The translations under genes and the position numbers were made by a program. 64,000 nt of DNA from Liolophura sinensis (lineage: Eukaryota > Mollusca > Polyplacophora > Chitonida > Chitonidae): NCBI RefSeq assembly GCF_032854445.1, contig NC_088304.1, forward strand, positions 2,048,001 through 2,112,000, read 5' to 3'. The notes beneath the pieces are model-generated. The model made no database searches, was not told the DNA's origin, and was given only the letters and a program-made list of their open reading frames with translations. Positions 49,842 through 58,100 of the stretch are shown here, in pieces. The stretch's first letter is position 1, and the number at the start of each line of letters is the position of its first letter.

Positions 49842-49873
<32 letters not shown>

Positions 49874-52800
49874 ATATCTGAAGTTACAAATGATCTATCT
49901 GTACCCACACCGACTGTGATATATAAGCTAGACTTGAACCTCAAAAGTGTATATAGTTGGTGGAACAAAAAAAAAACAACATTATTTAATGTTAAAAAAT
50001 TAGATTAATCAAGTCTCCCTGATGTCAAAAATTATTTTCCTGATCATGGAACTGACCTCTTTAAGTTTCTCGAGGAGTTCTGGAATGCTGACATTGCGCT
50101 TGCTCTGGCGCTGACGATCCTGGTAACTGAGAACGAGCTGGACTAGCTCTGGATCACCAGTGCTGACGGCTTCCTGCAGAGCTGATGGGAAAAACAACAC
50201 GTGTTCATGACAAATCATCCAGGCATGAAATAAAACTAACATGTTAGTCATAATTGTGAGTATACGGATTGGGTGCATACCTTAGAGGGGTAGCTATGGC
50301 CCCACAACAAGTCATCATCCAGGCAACTAGCTTAATTCATGGCCCCACAACAAGTCATCACCCACATAGCTAGCTTGATTCATGGCCCCACAACAAGTCA
50401 TCACCCACACAACTAGCTTGATTTATGGCCCCACAACAATTCATCATCCAGAGAACTAGCTTGATTCATGGCCCCACAACAATTCATCATCCAGAGAACT
50501 AGCTTGATTCATGGCCCCACAACAATTCATCATTCCGATAACTAGCTTGATTCATGGCCCCGCAACAATTCATCACCCACACAACTAGTTTGATTCATGG
50601 TCCCACAACAATTCATCACCCACACAACTAGCTTGATTCATGGCCCTGCAACAATTCATCACCCACACAACTAGCTTGATTCATGGCCCCACAACAATTC
50701 ATCACCCACACAACTAGCTTGATTCATGGCCCCACAACAATTCATCACCCACACAACTAGCTTGATTCATGGCCCCGCAACAATTCATCACCGACACAAC
50801 TAGCTTAATTCATGGACCCACTAACTTGATTCACAGCCCTGGAACCATTCATCACCCAAACAACTAGCTTGATTCATGGCCCCACAACAATTCATCACCC
50901 ACACAGCTAGCTTGATTCATGGCCCCGCAACAATTCATCACCGACACAACTAGCTTAATTCATGGACCCACTAACTTGATTCACAGCCCTGGAACCATTC
51001 ATCACCCAAACAACTAGCTTGATTCATGGCCCCACAACAATTCATCACCCACACAACTAGCTTGATCCATGATCCCACAAACATTCATCACCCTTACAAC
51101 TAACTTGATTCATGGCCCCACAACAATTCATCACCCATAGAACTGGCTTCATTCATTGCCCCACAACCATTCATCACCCTTACAATTAGCTTGATTCATG
51201 GCTTCTATAGAATTCATCACCCTTACAACTAGCTTGATTCATGGCCCCACAACAATTCATCCCCCACAGAACTAGCTTGATTTATGGCCTCGCAAGCAAT
51301 TCATCCCCCAGAGCCATACAAGACTTTAACTGCTTACCTGCTTCCTAAACCCATAGTTTAAGATGACTATAAATGTATGCAGATCTTAAACCCATGGAGC
51401 AGTACTTATTTATGTGACTGATGTTTATTGCTTCCTCCAGGGCTTATTAAATATTAATTTGATTAATGATTACAGCCATATATAAGAATTTTTCAATTTA
51501 TTTATCCGACACTGAACACATGGGAGAGCCTGGGTAAACCACTGAATTTTGGCAAGTTACTGACAGACTTTTCCTTATGATGTAGCAGATATGGACACCA
51601 TATTAGTGAAGGTAAATGATCCTCAATGAGAGACAAAGCTCCTAGATTTTTCAAACGTTCTTGCTCTTCAACCTGCCTGCCCAGAATAGCAGTGCATGTA
51701 TGGAGAAAACCTGCGCATCATTCTTAATTTTATTTCAGAATTACTGATGCATTGCCTGGGTTGTTACAGCCAGCATGAGCTTGACTTAAACTCACAGCAA
51801 CTGCATTAGTGAGAGGTTCATTGCGACACGCTTGAAAGCTAACCACCTTGGCCAGAGGCCCGAGACCCTTATCAGTTGGTCACTTCAACATTGTGTAAAC
51901 TATGCCTCACTGAAAACCATGTCAACACAGCCTCACTAAACACAGTGCAAAAATGGATTACATCTACAAAGGGGCACAATTCATCTAAATTATATCATTC
52001 ACCAAGATTCTGTTCAGATTTGTACATCTTGGAAACAGAAGATATCTACCTGTCCAGTAACCTGCATTTTCAGTGTTTGCATTAGCGCCATGCCGTAAGA
52101 GAACCCTGGTACTCTCAAAGTGTCCTAATGTGACAGCCAAGTGTAAAGGGGTTCTTCCCCGTGGATCCAATCCCTCCTTATCCTGCTGTTAGAGCAGAAA
52201 CAAAAACTTCAACATGAAGTACACATGTACAAACCACTTTAAAAATCATATCAAATGTCTCTTGTATTACTTTAATTTCTTTTTCAGAATTCTTCCTATC
52301 ACATAATCTTTGCGGCAAGTCATTTTGGTACACTGACATAGAAAATTAGAGTACAATTAAATACTTCTTTATTTATTTATTTATTTGACTGGTGTTTTAC
52401 GCCGTACTCAAGAATATCTCACTTATACGAAGGCGGCCAGCATTATGGTGGGTGGAAACCGGGCAGAGCCCAGGGGAAACCCACGACCATCTGCAGGTTG
52501 CTGGAAGACCTGCCCACGTACGGCCCGAGAGGAAGCCAGCATGAGCTAGACTTGAACTCACAGCGACCACATTGGTGAGAGGCTCCTGGGTCCTTACGCT
52601 GCGCTAGTGCGCTACCCAACTGAGCCACTGTGGCCCCTACAATTCAATCAAAAAGAATCAATATTCCATAAAAGGAATTGAACATCTATGCTGTGAGTTC
52701 AAGTCCAGCTCATGCTGGCTTCCTCTCCCGCTGTACGTGGGAAGGTCTGTCAGCAACCTGCGGATTGTCGTGGGTTTCCCCCGGGCTCTGCCCAGTTTCC

Positions 52801-54663
52801 ACCCACTATAACGCTGGCCGCTGTCGTACAAGTGAAATATTCTTGAGTACGGCGTAAAACAATAAATAAATAAATACATCAAAACAGCAAACCTTCAATG
52901 ATCAACTAGACATTCTGTTTTTGACATTCATTGGCTGTCCTGTATAACTTTGGGTCTAAGCCATTTTACCAAATCACCTTTAATTGCATAAAACTTGCTC
53001 AATAACTTTGTAGTCATGATACAAGATAAACCTGATCAACATGGACTCTTCATATTGGCAGTTGCCATGGTAACCAAAGCTATCCTGAACTTTCCTGCAC
53101 TTTGTTTTTTAACAAATGCACGCAATGGAGATGGTACAAAATAGAGAAATGTATCTATAAGGAAGAGAACTTCAATGAGTACTTTGTCTGATATGTTGAC
53201 AGAAAATTTAATCCTATTTGCATATCATAAAATGTAATTATTTGAGAACTTTTGGAAATTTTTTGAAATAGTAGTCTTCAAATTTATGTATTTATAAACT
53301 CTTTGATTATTCGCAATACTGAGTAATCATTTCATAATGTTTAAGCATTACCTTAAATGTATGCAAAAGCTGAAAGTATTATTATTTCCTGCATATGTGT
53401 AGCCCAAACATACAGTCATAACCTTTGGTTGCTGTTGTTTAAACAACCGTAATGAAATCATGATGAAAGAGTGACGTTTGCTCATATATTAATACTGGCA
53501 CGGCTGTGGCAAACTGACAGCAGCTTTCGCTAATAAGGAAGTGCGATAATTACAGAATTAAGTCTTCCTAGCGGTTTAACAAGGTAAACCTTTATTTTTT
53601 TGATTTCTTGATTGCCAGAAGCTATAGACACAGGTGATACCTTCCTTGAGCCGCTGAAACATCATGTGCGTATATAAATGACTCTTTATGAAAATCTGCA
53701 GTTGAATTCACCAAATCTATCCTTGGGTCTGCGATTTTGATCCGACTGACAATTCTTTTGCCATTTGTGTTTGGGAGGGCCATTTGAAGTCTGAATTACT
53801 ATACCTAGATGGACTCTGTGTGCTGCTTTAAAATTGTGACACTCATCGAGTCCATCCCCATTACTCAAAAACATAGCCACACATTTCTGAACTCCAGCTC
53901 GATAAAACCAATCAGTGCTGACAGCACCAAAACTTGTATGCACTAATAAAGTTGTTTTTTTTTTAATCTCTTCCCAGTTGAATCAAGAAGATTGCAGTTG
54001 TGCTTACACATGGCAATGGGAATATAATAGCTCAAAATTCAATTACATTTCAGACTCACAAGCAGGAAACGTGACACGTCAAAATGGCCAATGACAAAGG
54101 CACTAGGTACTGCCCAAGTCAATGTGACCACAAAGACAGAAAGTTAATTAGTTTTATCGATGAGGATAGTCGCTTAAGTGAACATTACATGGAAATGAGG
54201 TAATTTAGATTGCCATGAGATGGGAGTTTGAAATCTGCACCATGATTTTTAAAAGGTGGCAATGGACTCAGTCTGAATGGGTATGACTTCAAATGAAATG
54301 AAGATAAAAGACATTTGCATCTAGTAGTTAACATAGTCCTTCACTTCAGTCTTCTGTGTTAATTTATCCTACTATTTTTATCCTCCATTTCAATTTGAAG
54401 CAAAATTATTACCTCAGTCGCCCTTTACAGATAACCTCATACTTTTGCCCGGTATTTTTCAAATATGGCTTAAAGCAATGATTGCTCTACCATGCCTGAC
54501 AAACTGAGATATGTTATTCAGCAATCAGTGTTGTTGTTGCTCCACTGCATGGAAGTTCAATTACCTCTCCATTCGTCTTCAACAACTGATCCAACTCGTC
54601 GTAACTGTTGTGCCAGACAAGCCAGTGAATTGGAAACTCTTGTTCCAAAGTCTTTGAAGACAT
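35442..54663 (-). CDS. ANKRD13: ANKRD13-family ubiquitin-binding ankyrin protein, complete, 14 coding exons
   Basis: complement(join) of 54565-54663, 52050-52182, 50057-50181, 49174-49219, 48243-48296, 47411-47500, 44907-45084, 44134-44200, 43486-43647, 42844-43123, 42118-42279, 41488-41585, 40177-40256, 35442-35676: 1,809 nt, 602 residues, every splice phase matching; human ANKRD13A is similar in length. Order: N-terminal [10 protein letters not shown], two ankyrin repeats (about 40-105), ANKRD13 core domain ([91 protein letters not shown]), then four UIMs at about 475-491, 519-532, 563-578 and 586-602. Family members bind Lys63-linked ubiquitin on internalising receptors such as EGFR at the plasma membrane and endosomes. 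Divergent from GIT. The invertebrate copy is probably ancestral to A/B/D; paralogue letter not assigned. Confidence 0.95.
35650..37065 (-). repeat. 71-bp minisatellite carrying the ANKRD13 last-exon 3' splice site (about 20 copies)
   Basis: On the coding strand each unit reads TGCTCACACAG|GGCAATAGCT CAGAGTCTACAG, i.e. the acceptor plus codons for AIAESL. Spacing 71 bp. The exon-proximal unit is the real acceptor (AG at 35677-35678) and differs by TTACACAG. Confidence 0.95.
37066..39319. other. ANKRD13 last intron, middle part
   Basis: Two possible degenerate SINE-like pieces (37130-37330, 37990-38180) and a C run at 38288. Short ORFs at 38646-39194 look random. Confidence 0.45.
39320..39760. 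repeat. 241-bp tandem duplication containing a 45-bp subrepeat
   Basis: AATAAAACAATCAACCTGTT begins at 39320 and again at 39561. Inside, GAACTGTTGGTGGTAGGAGC units recur about every 45 bp (three, then two). ANKRD13 last intron. Confidence 0.85.
39895..40112 (-). mobile_element. Family-B SINE, inverted orientation
   Basis: Minus strand: GGCCTAATGGTTAGAGCGTC, GGGATCAAACCTGTTTC; the other end carries GGGTTAACATCGTAC on the plus strand, equivalent to the family-B tail. Confidence 0.8.
40177..40256 (-). CDS. ANKRD13: ANKRD13 exon 13 (80 nt; start of UIM 2)
   Basis: Acceptor TGAGCAG, donor [26 protein letters not shown] then EDQLLQ. Needed to join exons 12 and 14 in frame: exon 12 ends phase 0, exon 14 needs two preceding bases, and this exon is 26 codons plus two bases. 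Confidence 0.92.
40318..40525 (-). mobile_element. Family-A SINE, degenerate
   Basis: Plus strand: TTTTACACCGCACTCAAAAA, CCAGGTTGCTGGCAGACCTT, TGCACTAGCACGCTAACAAG. Just upstream (gene sense) of ANKRD13 exon 13. Confidence 0.8.
40575..40635. repeat. (TA)n microsatellite, about 30 dinucleotides
   Basis: Uninterrupted TA run, followed by a T tract and then the 43-bp array. Confidence 0.95.
40683..41215. repeat. 43-bp minisatellite, about 12 copies
   Basis: Unit TACTGGAATACAGAAAACCT plus GGGGATACTGAGGCAAGTGGCAA. 43-bp spacing confirmed at 40694 and 40737. All three minus-strand frames stay open, giving overlapping ORFs of 154-214 residues. ANKRD13 intron 12; does not reach a splice site. Confidence 0.92.
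41488..41585 (-). CDS. ANKRD13: ANKRD13 exon 12 (UIM 1; acceptor reiterated upstream)
   Basis: Acceptor GTTCTCAG, donor GTAAGA. Encodes [20 protein letters not shown] then [12 protein letters not shown], a canonical UIM (acidic run, Ala-X3-Ser). The acceptor plus GTGAAGC start is repeated 9-10 times upstream. Confidence 0.94.
41575..41935 (-). repeat. About 40-bp degenerate array carrying the ANKRD13 exon-12 3' splice site
   Basis: Nine to ten units of (plus strand) CTTCACCTGAGAACACACAA plus AACAACA-TGTCTGAATAACAG. Read on the coding strand each has GTTCTCAG|GTGAAG, matching the real acceptor. Units vary from about 34 to 42 bp. Confidence 0.85.
42118..42279 (-). CDS. ANKRD13: ANKRD13 exon 11
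   Basis: Acceptor TCTTACAG, donor [26 protein letters not shown] then a linker ending [14 protein letters not shown]. Phases 1 and 1. Confidence 0.95.
42844..43123 (-). CDS. ANKRD13: ANKRD13 exon 10
   Basis: Acceptor TGATCAG, donor GTCCGT (weaker than average). Contains [60 protein letters not shown] and [11 protein letters not shown]. Most conserved exon of the gene. Confidence 0.95.
43486..43647 (-). CDS. ANKRD13: ANKRD13 exon 9
   Basis: Acceptor TGTTTCAG, donor [26 protein letters not shown] through [18 protein letters not shown]; 54 codons in phase 0. Confidence 0.95.
44134..44200 (-). CDS. ANKRD13: ANKRD13 exon 8
   Basis: Acceptor TCCCCAG, donor GTGAGT. Encodes [20 protein letters not shown] then [12 protein letters not shown] is nearly invariant in the family. 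Confidence 0.95.
44907..45084 (-). CDS. ANKRD13: ANKRD13 exon 7 (acceptor reiterated upstream)
   Basis: Acceptor GTTTCAG, donor [26 protein letters not shown] through [20 protein letters not shown]. The acceptor and first ~50 nt are repeated three more times in the preceding intron, with one intact acceptor copy at 45156-45157. Confidence 0.95.
45040..45312 (-). repeat. 71-bp array (4 units) carrying the ANKRD13 exon-7 3' splice site
   Basis: The TTCC core of GAATTCC recurs at 45081, 45152, 45223 and 45294, exactly 71 bp apart. The first unit is coding; the next two to three copies include GTTTCAG or TTTCAAG junctions and degraded exon sequence. Confidence 0.93.
45617..45882 (-). mobile_element. 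Family-A SINE, near full length
   Basis: Plus strand: TTGATTGGTGTTTTACCTTG, GGCGGCCAGCAATATGGTGG, CACATTGGTCAGAGGCTCCT, CATGGAGGCCCCT. Confidence 0.9.
45885..47410. other. ANKRD13 intron 6, remainder
   Basis: Unique A+T-rich DNA. The 118-codon ORF at 46660-47016 has no recognisable motif and runs antisense to the gene. Confidence 0.5.
47411..47500 (-). CDS. ANKRD13: ANKRD13 exon 6
   Basis: Acceptor GTTGTAG, donor [26 protein letters not shown] then [10 protein letters not shown], a hallmark of the ANKRD13 core domain. Confidence 0.95.
47648..47706 (+). mobile_element. Family-B SINE tail remnant
   Basis: TATGACATTAAACCCCAAGC then CATACATACATAC. Confidence 0.5.
47765..47930. repeat. Short tandem repeat AAAACATTACTGCCTTAACAG (about 7 copies)
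   Basis: Units of 21-25 bp in ANKRD13 intron 5. Confidence 0.85.
48243..48296 (-). CDS. ANKRD13: ANKRD13 exon 5 (54-nt mini-exon)
   Basis: Acceptor CTTTTCAG, donor GTGAGT. Encodes [18 protein letters not shown]; vertebrate VPLVSRICPNDVCRIWKS. Phases 1 and 1. Confidence 0.95.
48362..48540 (+). mobile_element. Family-A SINE, 5' truncated
   Basis: TCCAGCTCATGCTGGTTTCC, TTTCCTCCCATCAAAATGCT, TATTCTTGAGTTGTTCAAAA. Confidence 0.85.
48581..48800. mobile_element. MITE-like family M copy
   Basis: Left GTAATTCTTCAATCTATTCG, right GCAAAAAGGTTGAGGAATTA. Confidence 0.65.
49174..49219 (-). CDS. ANKRD13: ANKRD13 exon 4 (46-nt mini-exon)
   Basis: Acceptor TGTTTCAG, donor GTGAGC. Encodes [15 protein letters not shown], near-identical to vertebrate [13 protein letters not shown]. 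Too short to stand out by length alone. Confidence 0.95.
49555..49845 (+). mobile_element. Family-A SINE interrupted by a 132-bp insertion
   Basis: Body 49555-49658 and tail 49791-49845 are separated by 49659-49790. The insert is flanked by a perfect 10-bp direct repeat AAGTGAAACA (49649-49658, 49791-49800). Confidence 0.8.
49843..49873. repeat. Poly(A) tract, about 30 bases
   Basis: Follows the ATAAATAAATG tail of the interrupted SINE on the plus strand. Confidence 0.95.
50057..50181 (-). CDS. ANKRD13: ANKRD13 exon 3 (second ankyrin repeat)
   Basis: Acceptor CCATCAG, donor [26 protein letters not shown] then [20 protein letters not shown] and KE; close to human [19 protein letters not shown]. 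Phase 1 to 0. Confidence 0.95.
50287..51315. repeat. 43-bp minisatellite with higher-order duplication, about 24 copies
   Basis: Unit CTTGATTCATGGCCCCACAA plus CAATTCATCACCCACACAACTAG (43 bp; e.g. 50641 and 50684). A variant block at about 50771 is repeated at about 50921 (150-bp offset), showing segmental duplication inside the array. ANKRD13 intron 2, about 100 bp from exon 3. Confidence 0.93.
52050..52182 (-). CDS. ANKRD13: ANKRD13 exon 2 (ankyrin repeat)
   Basis: [20 protein letters not shown] then [19 protein letters not shown] and AGYWT. The acceptor is a tandem NAGNAG (AACAGCAG), so one extra Gln is possible (exon to 52185). I chose the donor GTAGAT over the upstream GTTACT because it keeps GYWT, matching human QGWT. 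Confidence 0.9.
52375..52642 (-). mobile_element. Family-A SINE, full length
   Basis: Plus strand from TTGACTGGTGTTTTACGCCG to GAGCCACTGTGGCCCCT. Forms an inverted pair with the copy at 52685. Confidence 0.92.
52685..52880 (+). mobile_element. Family-A SINE, 5' truncated
   Basis: GTGAGTTCAAGTCCAGCTCA, TTTCCCCCGGGCTCTGCCC, GAGTACGGCGTAAAACAATA then ATAA repeats. Confidence 0.92.
52881..54564. other. ANKRD13 intron 1, 5' part
   Basis: Unique sequence; first introns often hold enhancers but I see no defined site. Confidence 0.5.
54565..54663 (-). CDS. ANKRD13: ANKRD13 exon 1 (start codon)
   Basis: ATG is the complement of 54661-54663; donor GTAATT after GGAGAG. 33 codons: [20 protein letters not shown] then [22 protein letters not shown] is the family's N-terminal signature, which fixes this start. 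Confidence 0.93.
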
Positions 54664-54756
54664 TTTCTCCCAATTCTGGCCACATTCAATCCATCACAAC
54701 ACAAATTGCGCTGTTTCTCTCACAAAGTATTGAGGAAGTGCCGACAGCCAGAAATT

Positions 54757-54775
54757 CTTGACGCCTAACGTCAAG
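54757..54775. promoter_or_regulatory. Inverted repeat CTTGACG-N5-CGTCAAG (CRE half-sites)
   Basis: Perfect 7-bp arms 54757-54763 and 54769-54775 with a 5-bp spacer. Each arm holds TGACG/CGTCA, the half-site of CREB/ATF-type bZIP proteins. Placement between divergent genes suggests a role for both; binding is inferred. Confidence 0.4.
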
Positions 54776-54804
54776 CCACTTTTCGGCATCTATTTACAGA
54801 TTTA

Positions 54805-54816
54805 CGACAATTGTCG
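54805..54816. promoter_or_regulatory. Perfect palindrome CGACAATTGTCG
   Basis: 12-bp perfect palindrome in the shared promoter. Possible dimeric factor site; no factor assigned. Confidence 0.3.
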
Positions 54817-55147
54817 ACTGCTTTTTGACAGCCAGTAAAGCTAATGTCAAAAAGACATCCGCATATACGTATCTAACATTCTTCAATATTTTAAAAATGT
54901 ATGCAAGCTCATCGTTCAACTATAGATGTAAAATACATTTTTAATAATTCCTTTCTTATCTTTCACAAGACATCACAAGACAACAACTCTGACTGAAGCA
55001 TAGAAATACAGTCATAGCTTGTCCGCCAGTTCGAATTCCTAAAGGGCACTCCGACTGTAAAGCGAGGAGAAATGGTTCTTGTGTTTATTTCTTAGATTTG
55101 TTTTGATTGCGGGATATAGTCGTGTTTTCATGTCTAGGGTTAAGTCA

Positions 55148-55193
55148 ATGAGCCGGTCGCCAGCTGAAATATGCGCAGACTGCACGGCATTCG
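55148..55193 (+). CDS. GIT: GIT exon 1 (start codon, first zinc Cys pair)
   Basis: MSRSPAEICADCTAF plus one base; donor GTAAGT. Cys9 and Cys12 are the first two zinc ligands. Alternative upstream in-frame ATG at 55130-55132. Confidence 0.88.
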
Positions 55194-58100
55194 GTAAGTT
55201 ACAGTCGCTCATTTGCGAGCATGATTCACATGTCATTGTGACAGCAGGAGAGGAAGGAAACAAGCATTGAATCTGGTGGAACAAAATGCCATGTTATTGT
55301 TCGGGGGAGGCTGGCAGAGAGAATGACTCACGTGAAATTACCAAATTCCCTGCGCAGTCGAAATGAACTTGTTTACTCGACTGACTGACTTTTACCCACA
55401 TTTGAGGAGGGCGTATCAACAAATAGTTCAAGTTTTTGTCGCTAAATCCAATTTGACAATTCCTGCTTTGTTATGTACTTGGCATCTTGCGCATCAGTTA
55501 TTGAGTGATGCGTGCAACACCGTCAAGTGTAACACTTTATGACTAAATTGGATTGAAAATGTGATGAAAAGTATGTTTATTTTTAATCATGGAGGATAGT
55601 TATATTTTACCCATTTCAGTGTTGGTTTTGTATTTAAAAACAATCCATACCTGTTATGAAAAACAACAGTTTTAATGGAAATGAAGAAATGCTAAAAAAA
55701 AATATAACAATTTTAATTCTGAGTCATGTTTCATATCTCTTAATTACCCATCGATTTTATGCATGTTTGCATCATCGGTCGGAAATGATATCATCCATGT
55801 CATGAGACTAGCTTACTTCCTCAATTTTAGACTCTCCCTGAACAATTAAAATTTTATAATCATTGCTATCATAATTGACGCCGTGGCCTCTGGACTGACT
55901 GTAGGGGAAAACTGTAATTTAAAGCTGTTTTTACAACCAAGAAGCTTTTTTTGCACTTTTATATGCTTGCACACATCCTAAACTGCATCATTAAGATATG
56001 ATACCAAAACCTCTCGTGTATCCTGTAATAAAATGTGGTTTTGTTTGCAAAAATAGTTCTGTCACCTTTTCAATCTTTTGTGAAAGGATCTAAAGAGTAG
56101 GAAAGAGTAAGTAGTTTTTACTTACATAATCTGTATAATATTGTACTTTTCCTGTTTTTTTTTTATCACAATGATTTTTCAAATCTTGATGTTATCTTTA
56201 AAAAAAAAAAAAAAAAAAAAAGAAAAAGGAAGTAAAAAAAGAACACATATATATATATATTCAGAAACAAATGGCATTTTGACAAATTTTTGAAAATCGA
56301 AGTAAAGACTGAATGTGATGCTGTTATTAAGATTTAGCCAGGGTGAGGCTACCATAAACAGTAGCCTACATTACTTAATATCAGTAAGCATACTATTAAT
56401 AAATAAATAAATATTAATAAATATAGCAAATGCAAGATAAATATAAAAGTCTTGTGAAAATAGCCCCTGTGAAATAAAAGCATAAATGTTTTTTGTAAGA
56501 CGAATTGTTCCTTATTTAAATCCATTTTTATATAGGAATTCTTAGTTAAAGCTATCATCTTTCGAACATTAAAGCTATCATCTTTCGAACATTAAAGCTA
56601 TCATCTTTCAAACATTAAAGCTATCATCTTTCGAACATTATGGAAGGAAAGCCAGAGTTGATTGTATATGTATTTCAAATCTGTAGGAAAGGGTATATTT
56701 GGGCTATATGCTATATGATGGTGACTGATAGCCTTGTCTTGCTTTAAATTCTGTTTTTAATTTCATCATTGATCTCAAAATCTAATGTGATTTCACAAAG
56801 TGATGAATCCTGTTTCCGGTTGCGTCATGTATGTCACATCTGTGGCCTTATAGATCATTAGTTGATTTGTAGATTTACCAAGCCATGTCAGAAGAAAATG
56901 ACTGTGGCCCTATAGATCGCTTTTCGCTCCTTTTCTTCAATAACAAAGGTTATACTATTTGTTGTCTTTTCTTTTCAGAGTGCAGGTTTGTTTAACTGCT
57001 CTGCTTAAATGACAATGCCTATAGTGGACTGGAACAGACATTTCTTCACTCTGTTTCATTTCAGACCCTACATGGGCGTCTATAAATCGCGGGGTACTGA
57101 TATGCGACGAATGCTGCAGCGTTCATCGCAGTCTTGGTCGGCACATTTCTCAGGTGCGATCGTTGAAGAAAGGACATTGGAGTCCTACCCTGTACAGTGT
57201 AAGTACTACCGTACTCAGAGAGTTGGCATGGTTGGTGTCAGTGCTTAGTAAGAAACTACAATCTCTGATCCATTCTTATCTGAATACATGTCATTGAAGA
57301 TCATTTTGTGCCATGTTTAATTGAACTTTCTTTGTTTTCTTACCTGGTCCAAGAGGCTGTTTTACAATCCCATTGCCGAATTACGCCAAGTGCATTTACA
57401 TGTACAATGGTGACATATAACCTCACTCTATGTTGTTATGGAAGTCACAGTGGCGCAGCAGCATAATGACACAGAGGCCTCTCACCAACGCGGTTGTTGT
57501 GAGTTCAAGTCCAGATCATACTGGCTTCCTCTCCGGCCGTAAGTGGGAAGGTTTTCCAGCAACCTGTAGATGGTCAAGGGTTTCCCACAGGCTCTGCCCA
57601 GTTTCCTCCCACCATATTGCTGGCCGCCGTCGCATAAGTGAAATATTCTTGAGTATGGCATAAAATAACTAAACAAATAAATAAATAAACACAATGGCAC
57701 AAAAGAATGTAATGTGTATGCAAATTAGGTACAGAGTAAGTGATGTCAATAAAAAATTGGAATTTAACCTAACCTGACTTAAGTCGATGTTATGATAACA
57801 AAACCATTCTTATTTTTTTTTTTTCCTGCGATGTTTTCTTTTGCACAAAATGCACTCAGTGACCCCCCTCCCCCCTCCCCCCCAAGTCTTTCATAATGTC
57901 TTGTCACTTCAAACACCAGATTTCAAGTGATACCTCTTCTAATCCCTCAAAATCTCTAAATTCGATGTTTGTTCTACAGAATTTTTGCTTCATATATTTT
58001 GGGTTTTGAAGCCACGATTTGGATTGGTATTGAACTTTGACATCCCTATTTGAAGATAAATCATTGGCTGATATAGATACAGCCACGGTGCTGTTTCAGA

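Larger units (their letters stand above)
54664..55147. promoter_or_regulatory. Shared bidirectional promoter of ANKRD13 and GIT
   Basis: 484 bp separate the two start codons, so promoters and both 5'UTRs must share or closely abut this space. No TATA box at an obvious place and no strong CpG richness. It contains two palindromes, at 54757-54775 and 54805-54816. No repeats. Transcription starts cannot be placed from sequence. Confidence 0.7.
55194..57064. other. GIT intron 1
   Basis: A+T-rich, poly(A) tract and a 24-bp short array; no gene. Confidence 0.6.

Noticed and set aside
52062-52070. Alternative ANKRD13 exon-2 donor GTTACT
   Set aside because: Would delete GYWT, which aligns with the family's QGWT; the downstream GTAGAT donor keeps phase and homology.
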